From Egibacteraceae bacterium (GTDB taxonomy: Bacteria > Actinomycetota > Nitriliruptoria > Euzebyales > Egibacteraceae): DNA of 64,000 nt. Each line of letters begins with the position of its first letter. The first letter of the stretch is position 1. The position numbers and the translations under genes are program-made. The stretch spans positions 1,084,973 to 1,148,972 of the forward strand of contig JAUJNX010000001.1 of NCBI GenBank assembly GCA_030447925.1, in the 5' to 3' direction. Below the pieces are notes generated by a model. That model made no database searches, had not been told where the DNA came from, and was given only the letters and a program-made list of their open reading frames with translations. Below, in pieces: positions 57,605 through 64,000 of this stretch.

Positions 57605-58243
57605 TCAGGTGCGGTAGCGGCCCGGGCCGAACCAGAAGTCGCTGCCCTCGTAGCTGCGCGGGGGCGTCCGCCAGAAGCGGCCCTCCAGGTCGATGCGCAC
57701 CGCCTCCAGGCAGTGGTGCATGTCCTGCGGGCCGCGGCGGCCGTTGACGATCACCGGCCACCACTCGCCCTGGCTGGCCTTGCGGTACAGGTGCCAGCGG
57801 CCGTCCCCGGTCAGGCGCAGGTGGGCGAGGGGGCGGCGGTCCAGGTCCCCGCGCCGGTCCGGCCCGGGGACCAGGTGCCACACGCTCACCCGGTTGCGCC
57901 ACACGTCCCAGTGCAGCGTCTCCAGCGGGTAGTGCCGCCGGCGCCACGCCTCCAGCGCGCCGTCGATCCGGCGCAGCTCGTCCGCGTCGACGTCGTCGCG
58001 GGCCGGCGCGGCCCCCAGCGCCTCGACACCGCTGGCGCCGCCCTCGGTCCAGGCGTCGCCGAGCATGCGCAGGCGCCGGACGGGGACGTCGGTGCGCAGC
58101 GCCAGCCGCTCCAACCCGTCCGCGCGCCGCTCCCAGGCGCGCGACGCGCGCCGGGCCAGGCGCACCAGCGACCGCGGGGACCTGCCCGCGAGGGGGTCGT
58201 GGACCGGGCCGGGTCCCGGGCGGTCGCGGAGTGGCGGCGTCAC
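57605..58243 (-). CDS. DUF3024-like protein
   Basis: 212 residues. The second half reads RPLAHLRLTGDGRWHLYRKA, WWPVIVNGRRGPQDM, EAVRIDLEGRFW and resembles DUF3024 (Trp/Arg-rich, ending in D-x-x-G-x-FW). The first 90 residues are Arg-rich helix of unknown type. The GTG at 58243 is selected because sequence upstream turns into low-complexity Arg/Pro. Function unknown. It follows the Nudix gene on the same strand. Confidence 0.6.
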   Translation of the reverse strand: MTPPLRDRPGPGPVHDPLAGRSPRSLVRLARRASRAWERRADGLERLALRTDVPVRRLRMLGDAWTEGGASGVEALGAAPARDDVDADELRRIDGALEAWRRRHYPLETLHWDVWRNRVSVWHLVPGPDRRGDLDRRPLAHLRLTGDGRWHLYRKASQGEWWPVIVNGRRGPQDMHHCLEAVRIDLEGRFWRTPPRSYEGSDFWFGPGRYRT

Positions 58244-58275
58244 GGCTGCAGTCTCGCGGTCCGCACGCCGCCGCG

Positions 58276-58821
58276 CTACCGCCCCGCGATCGCCCGGAGG
58301 GCCACCAGCGCCTGGCGCAGACCGGGGTCGGCCAGGGCGATGGCGTCGTCCCACGCGAACCAGGCGGCGTCGGCACTCTCGCCCGCCGCGGGCGCCAGGT
58401 CGCGGCCGTCGGCCTCCAGCAGGTAGCGCACGTCGAGGTGGGTGTGCCCCCGCCCGCCGGGGTGGACGTCGACGTGCACCATGCGCGGGCCCGCGGGCGG
58501 GTGGTCCAGGTCCAGGCCGGTCTCCTCGCGCACCTCGCGCAGGACCGCCTCGGCCGGCGTCTCGCCCGGATCCAGGTGCCCGCCCGGCTGGAGCCACAGG
58601 CCGAGCCGCTTGTGGCGGTGCAGCACCGTGCCCCGGGGGCCGACGACGATCGCGGACGCGGTCACGTGGACCGGGTCGGCCGCACGGTCGAACGGGTCGG
58701 GCAGCCGGTCCAGCTCGGCGAGGAAGCGCGCGACCGCCTGCGCCTCGCGGTCATCGACCGGGTCGCGCGCCGCGACTGCCGCGCGCAGGGCCCGGACGGC
58801 GCCCGGGGGCGACGCGCTCAC
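58276..58821 (-). CDS. Nudix hydrolase
   Basis: 181 residues with a complete Nudix box ([20 protein letters not shown] then ETG), so catalysis is expected, unlike the regulator at 12 kb. [20 protein letters not shown] suggests the broad ADP-ribose/dNTP-type clade. The GTG start overlaps the stop of the DtxR-type gene (GTGA), so the two are translated together, an unusual link between an iron regulator and a nucleotide hydrolase. Confidence 0.85.
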   Translation of the reverse strand: MSASPPGAVRALRAAVAARDPVDDREAQAVARFLAELDRLPDPFDRAADPVHVTASAIVVGPRGTVLHRHKRLGLWLQPGGHLDPGETPAEAVLREVREETGLDLDHPPAGPRMVHVDVHPGGRGHTHLDVRYLLEADGRDLAPAAGESADAAWFAWDDAIALADPGLRQALVALRAIAGR

Positions 58822-59489
58822 CCGGTCGGTGCCGGCGCCACGTAGACGAGGTCCGCGACGTCCTTGGGGACCGGCACCGCGGCGCCGCCGCGCCGGGCGA
58901 TCACCGTGCCGCCCTCGACGGCCACGTCCACGACCGTCCCGGGCCACAGCTCGTGGTCGCGCAGGTGGCGCATGGCGCCGACGTCGACCTGGAGGCGCTC
59001 GGAGATCCGGGCGACGACGACCACGGCGCCGTCCTTGGCGGCCTCGGTCATGGTCCGGACCTCGCTGGGGACGGGCTCGGGACCCAGGCCCGGGATGGGG
59101 TTGCCGTGGGGGTCGGTGGCGGGGGCGTGCAGCAGCTCGACCAGCCGCTCCTCGACCCGGTCGGAGATCACGTGCTCCCACTTGCAGGCCTCGACGTGGA
59201 CCTGCTCGAACTCCAGGCCGATGACGTCGGTGAGCAGGCGCTCGGCCAGGCGGTGCTTGCGCATGACCGAACGGGCCAGCTCCCGCCCGCGCTCGGACAG
59301 CCGCAGGGTGCGGTCCCCGGCCACGGACATGAGCCCCTCGTGCTCCAGCCGGGCCACGGTCTCCGACACCGCCGGCGCCGACAGGCCCAGGCGCTCCACC
59401 AGCCGGGCGCGGATGGGGGTGATCCCCTCCTCCTCCAGCTCGTAGACCGTGCGCAGGTACATCTCCGTCGCATCGATCAACGGCGTCAT
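58818..59489 (-). CDS. ideR: DtxR/IdeR-type metal-dependent repressor
   Basis: 223 residues. Helix-turn-helix at about 24-60 ([20 protein letters not shown]). Metal ligands match DtxR one for one: M10, C102, E105 and H106 for the primary site; H79, E83 and H98 for the ancillary site. Cysteine at 102 points to iron rather than manganese. A C-terminal SH3/FeoA-like domain (about 150-220) ends the protein. The ATG at 59489 is preceded by GGAAGGGG. A perfect palindrome 46 bases upstream may be its own operator. Confidence 0.9.
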   Translation of the reverse strand: MTPLIDATEMYLRTVYELEEEGITPIRARLVERLGLSAPAVSETVARLEHEGLMSVAGDRTLRLSERGRELARSVMRKHRLAERLLTDVIGLEFEQVHVEACKWEHVISDRVEERLVELLHAPATDPHGNPIPGLGPEPVPSEVRTMTEAAKDGAVVVVARISERLQVDVGAMRHLRDHELWPGTVVDVAVEGGTVIARRGGAAVPVPKDVADLVYVAPAPTG

Positions 59490-59534
59490 GCGGGCCCCTT
59501 CCGTGCTGCCAGGGACCAATCGTAGCCGACGACC

Positions 59535-59549
59535 TGAGAAGCCTTCTCA
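59535..59549. promoter_or_regulatory. Palindrome between the DtxR-type gene and prfB
   Basis: TGAGAAG-C-CTTCTCA is a perfect 7-1-7 inverted repeat, 46 bases upstream of the repressor start and 64 bases before prfB. It resembles the purine-half/pyrimidine-half layout of DtxR boxes but is not the classic TTAGGTTAG consensus. Confidence 0.5.
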
Positions 59550-59612
59550 TGGGCGGCGCGGCTAGAGTTGCCGGTCGACCCCCCCCCCACCGCTCCCAGG
59601 AGATCCCCGACC

Positions 59613-60741
59613 GTGGCCGCCGACCACCGCACCGCCCTCGCCGAGTACCAGGCGAAGCTGGCCGAGCTCAAGGAGTACCTTTGACGTCGCGGGCAAGCGC
59701 CGCCGCCTGACGTCGCTCCAGGACCAGGCCGCCGCGCCGGACTTGTGGGAGGACCCCGCCCGCGCGCAGCGCGTGATGGGCGAGATGGCCGCCGTCGAGG
59801 ACGACCTGCGGGTGCACGACGACTTCGCCGCGTCGCTCGAGGACCTGTCGGTGATGGACCAGCTGGCCCGCGAGGAGGACGACGCCGCGGCCGCGCAGGA
59901 GGTCGCCGACGGGCTCGACGGCCTGGACCGGCTGCTCGCGGACCTCGAGACCCGCGTCCTGCTGTCCGGCGAGCACGACCAGCGCGACGCCGTGGTCACC
60001 GTGCACGCGGGCGCGGGCGGCACCGACAGCCAGGACTGGGCCCAGATGCTGGAGCGCATGCTGCTGCGCTGGGCGGAGCGCCACGACTTCAAGGTCGACC
60101 TGCACGACGAGCAGGAGGGCGAGGAGGCGGGCATCCGCTCGGCGACCATGACGGTCCACGGCCCGCGCGCCTACGGCCTGCTGACCAGCGAGCGCGGCGT
60201 CCACCGCCTCGTGCGCATCAGCCCGTTCGACGCGCAGTCCCGCCGGCACACCGCCTTCTCCTCGGTCGACGTGGTGCCCGTGATGGACGAGGCCGACACC
60301 GAGGTCGTCATCCCCGACGACGACCTGCGCATCGACGTCTACCGCAGCTCCGGCCCCGGCGGGCAGGGCGTGAACACGACCGACTCGGCGGTGCGCATCA
60401 CCCACCTGCCGACCGGGATCGTCGTGTCGTGCCAGAACGAGCGCAGCCAGCTGCAGAACAAGGCCACGGCCATGACCCTGCTCAAGGCCAAGCTGGCCGA
60501 GCTGGAGCGCGAGCGGCGCGAGGCCGAGCTGTCGGCGGTGCGCGGCGAGCAGCGCGAGGTCGCCTGGGGCAGCCAGATCCGCAGCTACGTCCTGCACCCC
60601 TACCAGATGGTGAAGGACCACCGGACGGGCCACGAGACGGGCAACACCTCCGCGGTGCTCGACGGCGATCTCGACGCGTTCATGACCGCGTTCCTGCAGT
60701 GGCGCGCCCGCGGCTCGGCGACGGAGGGCGACGGCAGCTGA
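59613..60741 (+). CDS. prfB: Peptide chain release factor 2 with programmed +1 frameshift
   Basis: RF2 ends translation at UGA and UAA. The GTG at 59613 follows CAGGAG. After 23 codons the frame meets TGA at 59682-59684 in the canonical context AAGGAG-TAC-CTT-TGA-C: an internal Shine-Dalgarno, the slippery CTT and TGAC. Low RF2 lets the ribosome slip +1 and make the full protein of about 375 residues (GAC GTC GCG onward). Domain marks are [16 protein letters not shown] (SPF stop-codon reader) and [17 protein letters not shown] (GGQ). This break is authentic, unlike others in the window. Confidence 0.97.
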
Positions 60742-60799
60742 ACCAGGGGTGCTAGGCTCCGGCCGGTCCCCTCTACGTCGATGTGGAGGACTGCGTCCA

Positions 60800-61486
60800 T
60801 TGATCCGACTCGATCACGTCACCAAGCGCTACAAGAACAAGGTCCTCGCACTGCGGGACCTCTCGCTGGAGATCCAGAAGGGGGAGTTCGTCTTCCTCGT
60901 CGGCTCCTCGGGGTCCGGCAAGTCGACCTTCATCAAGTTGCTGCTGAAGGACGAGGACCCCGACAGCGGTGAGATCTACGTGGCGGGCAAGGCCCTGCGC
61001 CGGCTGAAGCCGTGGCGGGTGCCCGCGATGCGCCGGGAGCTGGGCTGCGTGTTCCAGGACTTCAAGCTCCTGGAGAACAAGACCGCGTTCGACAACGTCG
61101 CCTTCGCGCTCGAGGTCATCGGCAAGCCCCGCCCGGTCATCGAGAAGACGGTGCCCGAGGTGCTGGAGCTCGTCGGCCTGGGCCACAAGACCGACGCCCG
61201 CCCCCACGAGCTGTCGGGCGGCGAGCAGCAGCGCGTGTCGATCGCGCGCGCGTTCGTCAACCGGCCGCGGATCCTGCTCTGCGACGAGCCCACCGGCAAC
61301 CTGGACCCGACCACCTCGGTCGGGATCATGAAGCTGCTGGACCGGATCAACCGCACGGGCACCACCGTGGTGATGGCCACCCACGACCAGCACATCGTCG
61401 ACTCGATGCGCCGGCGCGTGATCGAGCTGGCCGACGGGCGCCTGGTGCGCGACCAATCGCGAGGCGTGTACGGCTATGGGACCTAG
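60800..61486 (+). CDS. ftsE: Cell division ATP-binding protein FtsE
   Basis: 228 residues. FtsE is the ATPase of the FtsEX complex, which recruits and switches on cell-wall hydrolases at the septum. Seen: [20 protein letters not shown] (Walker A), [17 protein letters not shown] and [13 protein letters not shown]. The start is a TTG at 60800, preceded by TGGAGGA at 60784-60790; it gives the normal N-terminus [13 protein letters not shown]. It overlaps ftsX by 11 bases. Confidence 0.94.
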   Translation: MIRLDHVTKRYKNKVLALRDLSLEIQKGEFVFLVGSSGSGKSTFIKLLLKDEDPDSGEIYVAGKALRRLKPWRVPAMRRELGCVFQDFKLLENKTAFDNVAFALEVIGKPRPVIEKTVPEVLELVGLGHKTDARPHELSGGEQQRVSIARAFVNRPRILLCDEPTGNLDPTTSVGIMKLLDRINRTGTTVVMATHDQHIVDSMRRRVIELADGRLVRDQSRGVYGYGT

Positions 61487-62354
61487 ATGGCAGTACACGT
61501 ACGCGGAGCTCGCCAAGGGCCTGCGTGCGAACCTGCTGATGACGCTCGCCACCGTGCTGACGGTGATGGTGAGCCTGACCCTCGGCGGCATCGGCCTGCT
61601 CGCGCAGCGCCAGGTCGACACCACCTCCGAGCTGTTCTACGGCGAGGTCGAGGTGTCGATCTTCCTGGTGAACGACGTGCCGGAGGAGGCGCGCCAATCC
61701 CTCCAGGACGAGCTGGTGCAGAACCCGGAGGTTCAGGAGGTCACCTTCGAGACGCCGCAGCAGGCGTACGAGAACTTCCTGCGGTTGTTCCGGGACAACG
61801 AGGCGCTGACGGAATCGGTCACCCCCGACACGCTGCCGGCCTCGTTCCGGGTGAAGCTGGTGGATCCGGAGAACTTCGACGTCATCGAGTCGCAGTACGC
61901 CAGCTACCCCGGCGTGGAGACCATCGCGGACCAGCGTGAGGTCCTGGACCGGCTGTTCGGGCTGCTCAACGCCCTGAAGCTCGGCGGCTGGGCGATCGCG
62001 GGGCTCCAGCTCGTGGGCGGCGCGGCGCTGATCGCCAACACGATCCGCCTGTCGGCGTTCGCGCGCCGCGAGCAGATCGGGATCATGAAACTCGTCGGCG
62101 CGACCAACTGGTACATCCGCCTGCCCTTCATCCTGGAGGGCGTGGTCGCCGGGCTCATCGGGTCCGCCGGTGCGATCGTGCTGCTCCTGCTGGGCGAGTT
62201 CACGCTCATCGACGCGGTGCGCGAGAACATCACCATCTTCCCGCTGGTGGGGGCCGACGACGTGCTGGCCATCGCGCCGCTCCTGCTGCTGGTGGGCGCC
62301 GGTGTCGCCGCGCTCGCCTCGTTCATCTCGCTGCGGCGCTTCTTGGACGTCTAG
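61476..62354 (+). CDS. ftsX: Cell division protein FtsX
   Basis: 292 residues with four membrane helices (about 25-45, 170-195, 222-245, 262-285) and an extracytoplasmic domain of about 120 residues after the first helix ([34 protein letters not shown]). The cytoplasmic loop [20 protein letters not shown] is the family motif. In actinomycetes the outer loop of FtsX activates a NlpC/P60 or LytM hydrolase; here the LytM protein lies next door. Confidence 0.94.
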   Translation: MGPRWQYTYAELAKGLRANLLMTLATVLTVMVSLTLGGIGLLAQRQVDTTSELFYGEVEVSIFLVNDVPEEARQSLQDELVQNPEVQEVTFETPQQAYENFLRLFRDNEALTESVTPDTLPASFRVKLVDPENFDVIESQYASYPGVETIADQREVLDRLFGLLNALKLGGWAIAGLQLVGGAALIANTIRLSAFARREQIGIMKLVGATNWYIRLPFILEGVVAGLIGSAGAIVLLLLGEFTLIDAVRENITIFPLVGADDVLAIAPLLLLVGAGVAALASFISLRRFLDV

Positions 62355-62409
62355 GCGTCACGTCCGAGGTGTTTCGCAACGGACGTCCGGTTTCGCTACG
62401 CTGCGGGTC

Positions 62410-63651
62410 GTGAACAACACGAAGCGCACACGTGCTGCGCGGACGGTGACGGTCCTGGCCGTCGCCGCCGCGCTGCTACCGGCCGCCGTGGGCGGCGCCG
62501 CCGGGCAGGAGGACGAGCTGTCCGACGTCCGCCGGCAGCTCGACGACGCCCGCCGGGGCCTGGAGGACATCGAGGGGCGCCAGGCCCTGGGCCTCGCCGA
62601 CCTGGAGCGGTCCGAGATCCGCACCGCGGAGCTGACCGGTCAGCTCGTCGCCCTGGAGGCCGAGCTCGCGACCGCCGAGGAGGCCCTGCGGGTCGCCGAG
62701 GCCGAGCTGGCCGCGACCACCGCGGAGCTGGTCGTCACCCAGGACCGCCTGGGGGCCGCCCGGGTCGAGCTGTCGGAGCTGCGCGCGGGCTTCCGCGCCC
62801 GTGCCCGCGCCACCTACATCTACGGCGGTGGCGCGGCCGACACCCCGGGCCGGATCCTGGAGGCGCGCGACGTCGCCGAGCTCCAGCGGGCGATGACCTA
62901 CGTGCAGGAGGTCCTCGACGAGGACCGGCTGGACGTCGAGAACGCCGACGTGCTGGAGCGCCAGATCGCCGTCGACGCCGACGCCCTGGGGACGCTGCAG
63001 GACCAGCAGACCGCGCTGCGCGTCGCCGCCGAGGCCGAACGCGACCGCGTCGGCGGGCTGGTCGAGCAGCAGCGCGACCTCACCGCCCAGGCCGAGGCCG
63101 AGGTCGAGCGCCACCGGCTGATCCTCGCCCAGCTGGAGTCCGACGAGGCCAGCGCCCGCCAGCTCATCGACAACCTGCAGGCCGAGTCCGGCCGGCTCGA
63201 GGACGAGCTGGCCGCGCGGGCCCGGGCGGCGCGCTCCTCCGGCGGGGGCGGCGCCCCACCCGCCAGCAGCGGGCAGCTCCAGCGCCCCGTGGACGCCCGC
63301 GCCGGGTCCCCGTTCGGCTACCGCGTCCACCCGATCTCCGGGGTGCGCAAGCTGCACGCCGGCATCGACTTCGGCGCCCCGACCGGCACGCCGATCTACG
63401 CCGCGGACGACGGCCGGGTGCTGTCGGCCGGGGTGCGGGGCGGCTACGGCAACGCCACGGTCATCGAGCACGGCGGCGGGCTGGCGACCCTCTACGCCCA
63501 CCAGTCGCGGTTCGCGGTGCGCGCGGGCCAGACGGTGTCGCGCGGCGAGGTCATCGGTTACGTCGGGTCGACCGGCTACTCCACCGGCCCGCACCTGCAC
63601 TTCGAGACGCGCGTGAACGGCACCCCGGTCGACCCCGCCGGCTACCTGTAG
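62410..63651 (+). CDS. M23 (LytM) peptidase with coiled coil, EnvC-like
   Basis: 413 residues. A signal peptide (about 1-32, TVTVLAVAAALLPAAVGGAA) precedes a long coiled coil (about 35-275, rich in heptad Leu/Glu/Ala), then the LytM domain: LHAGIDFGAPTGTP (His-Asp), and GYSTGPHLHFETRVNG (HLH). All four zinc/catalytic residues are present, so unlike EnvC it should cut peptidoglycan itself. The GTG at 62410 lies 8 bases after TACGCT. Direct control by FtsEX through the coiled coil is the likely role. Confidence 0.9.
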   Translation: MNNTKRTRAARTVTVLAVAAALLPAAVGGAAGQEDELSDVRRQLDDARRGLEDIEGRQALGLADLERSEIRTAELTGQLVALEAELATAEEALRVAEAELAATTAELVVTQDRLGAARVELSELRAGFRARARATYIYGGGAADTPGRILEARDVAELQRAMTYVQEVLDEDRLDVENADVLERQIAVDADALGTLQDQQTALRVAAEAERDRVGGLVEQQRDLTAQAEAEVERHRLILAQLESDEASARQLIDNLQAESGRLEDELAARARAARSSGGGGAPPASSGQLQRPVDARAGSPFGYRVHPISGVRKLHAGIDFGAPTGTPIYAADDGRVLSAGVRGGYGNATVIEHGGGLATLYAHQSRFAVRAGQTVSRGEVIGYVGSTGYSTGPHLHFETRVNGTPVDPAGYL

Positions 63652-63687
63652 CGGGCGGGTCCGCGGCCGGGGCGGCGCCCCGCCCGC
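63651..63687. terminator. Large GC hairpin after the M23 gene
   Basis: GCGGGCGGG (63651-63659) pairs with CCCGCCCGC (63679-63687). It begins on the last base of the stop codon. No T run; it may weaken read-through into ctpA. Confidence 0.4.
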
Positions 63688-63720
63688 ACCTGTCGCACCG
63701 GCATGGCAGGCTTGGCGCCC

Positions 63721-64000
63721 ATGGTCACGCGCGTCGTCGGTCTGCTGGTCTCGGTCTCGGTCGTCGCCGGGCTGGTCCTGGGTGCCTACCGCCTGGGCGC
63801 CCGCGACGTCGCCGGTGACGGCGGCGCCGAGGGGCTCCAGGTCGTGGAGGACGCCTACCGCCGGATCAGCGAGCAGGCGGTGAACCCGCCCGACCAGGAC
63901 GAGCTCGTCCGCGGTGCGGTCGAGGGCATGGTCGGGACGCTGGACGACACCTACGCCGAGTACTACGACGCCGACGAGTACGAGGCGCTGAACGCCCAGC
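63721..64000 (+). CDS. ctpA: S41 carboxy-terminal processing protease, N-terminal part
   Basis: An ATG at 63721 opens a frame that runs off the end of the window (93 codons). An uncleaved anchor or signal segment (VVGLLVSVSVVAGLVLGAYR) is followed by VVEDAYRRISEQAVNPPDQD, ELVRGAVEGMVGTLDDTYAE and YYDADEYEALN, the conserved N-terminal domain before the PDZ in CtpA proteases. The order ftsEX-M23-ctpA is standard. Protease and PDZ domains lie outside the window. Confidence 0.88.
   Translation, partial: MVTRVVGLLVSVSVVAGLVLGAYRLGARDVAGDGGAEGLQVVEDAYRRISEQAVNPPDQDELVRGAVEGMVGTLDDTYAEYYDADEYEALNAQ

Noticed and set aside
58244-58597. N-terminal extension of the DUF3024-like gene to 58597
   Set aside because: The added residues are Arg/Gly/Pro-rich and lie antisense-in-frame over the Nudix gene; the GTG at 58243 gives the natural protein.

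Overview
The window comes from a very GC-rich (about 74%) Gram-positive actinomycete. Mycothiol genes (mca and an mshC-like ligase), a Ku/LigD pair, UvrD2 with an HRDC domain, the ClpS-DUF2017 pair, an Rv2578c-type radical SAM protein and the order prfB-ftsE-ftsX-M23-ctpA all point that way. The mixture with an AhbA-AhbB-like fusion and CbiZ suggests a deep-branching class (for example Nitriliruptoria or relatives), but that placement is a guess. The region is mostly housekeeping and metabolic chromosome. I see no insertion sequence, prophage, integrase or CRISPR array.

Layout. 0-9 kb: ClpS/DUF2017, a phosphoglycerate-mutase-like phosphatase, LigD, a XRE-cupin regulator with AzlCD, Ku, FxsA, a small zinc ribbon with an in-frame TGA, and a PD-(D/E)XK nuclease with four cluster-type cysteines. 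9-18 kb: a HAD phosphatase, a wrecked Fic-like gene, a RibD-type reductase, a Nudix-type regulator facing an agmatinase across a perfect palindrome, UvrD2 and a YyaL-type protein. 18-26 kb: an intein-bearing radical SAM protein, a GCS2-like ligase with a zinc acylase, and mca with a CinA-like protein. 26-33 kb: EttA, sulfite reductase/zinc ribbon/CysH, MshC-like ligase and RNase HII. 33-46 kb: HtrA divergent from a two-component system, a 422-base non-coding region with repeated octamers, an AAA+ ATPase, a siroheme-decarboxylase-like fusion, MoaE, UPF0182 and initiator tRNA. 46-58 kb: alpha-galactosidase, a cobalamin riboswitch with a BtuF-BtuC fusion, BtuD and CbiZ, and an OpuC-type osmoprotectant ABC operon. 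58-64 kb: Nudix, a DtxR/IdeR regulator, prfB with its programmed frameshift, ftsEX, a LytM peptidase and the start of ctpA.

How the genes connect. Ku, LigD, UvrD2 and the nuclease are DNA-repair functions. Sulfate assimilation (nirA, zinc ribbon, cysH) supplies cysteine, which the MshC-like ligase and Mca would use in mycothiol metabolism. Siroheme is both the cofactor of NirA and the substrate expected for the AhbAB-like protein. The cobalamin operon combines uptake with salvage of incomplete corrinoids and sits under a B12 riboswitch. FtsEX probably controls the neighbouring LytM peptidase at the division site.

Sequence quality. Between 0.5 and 29 kb at least eight otherwise well-conserved genes change reading frame, most often repairable by adding one base in or near a G/C run. 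From 30 kb onward all genes read through cleanly. I treat most of these breaks as probable loss of single bases in the assembly, and mark them gene by gene. Several promoters have a TANNNT -10 element ending 6-7 bases before the start codon, which points to frequent leaderless transcription.
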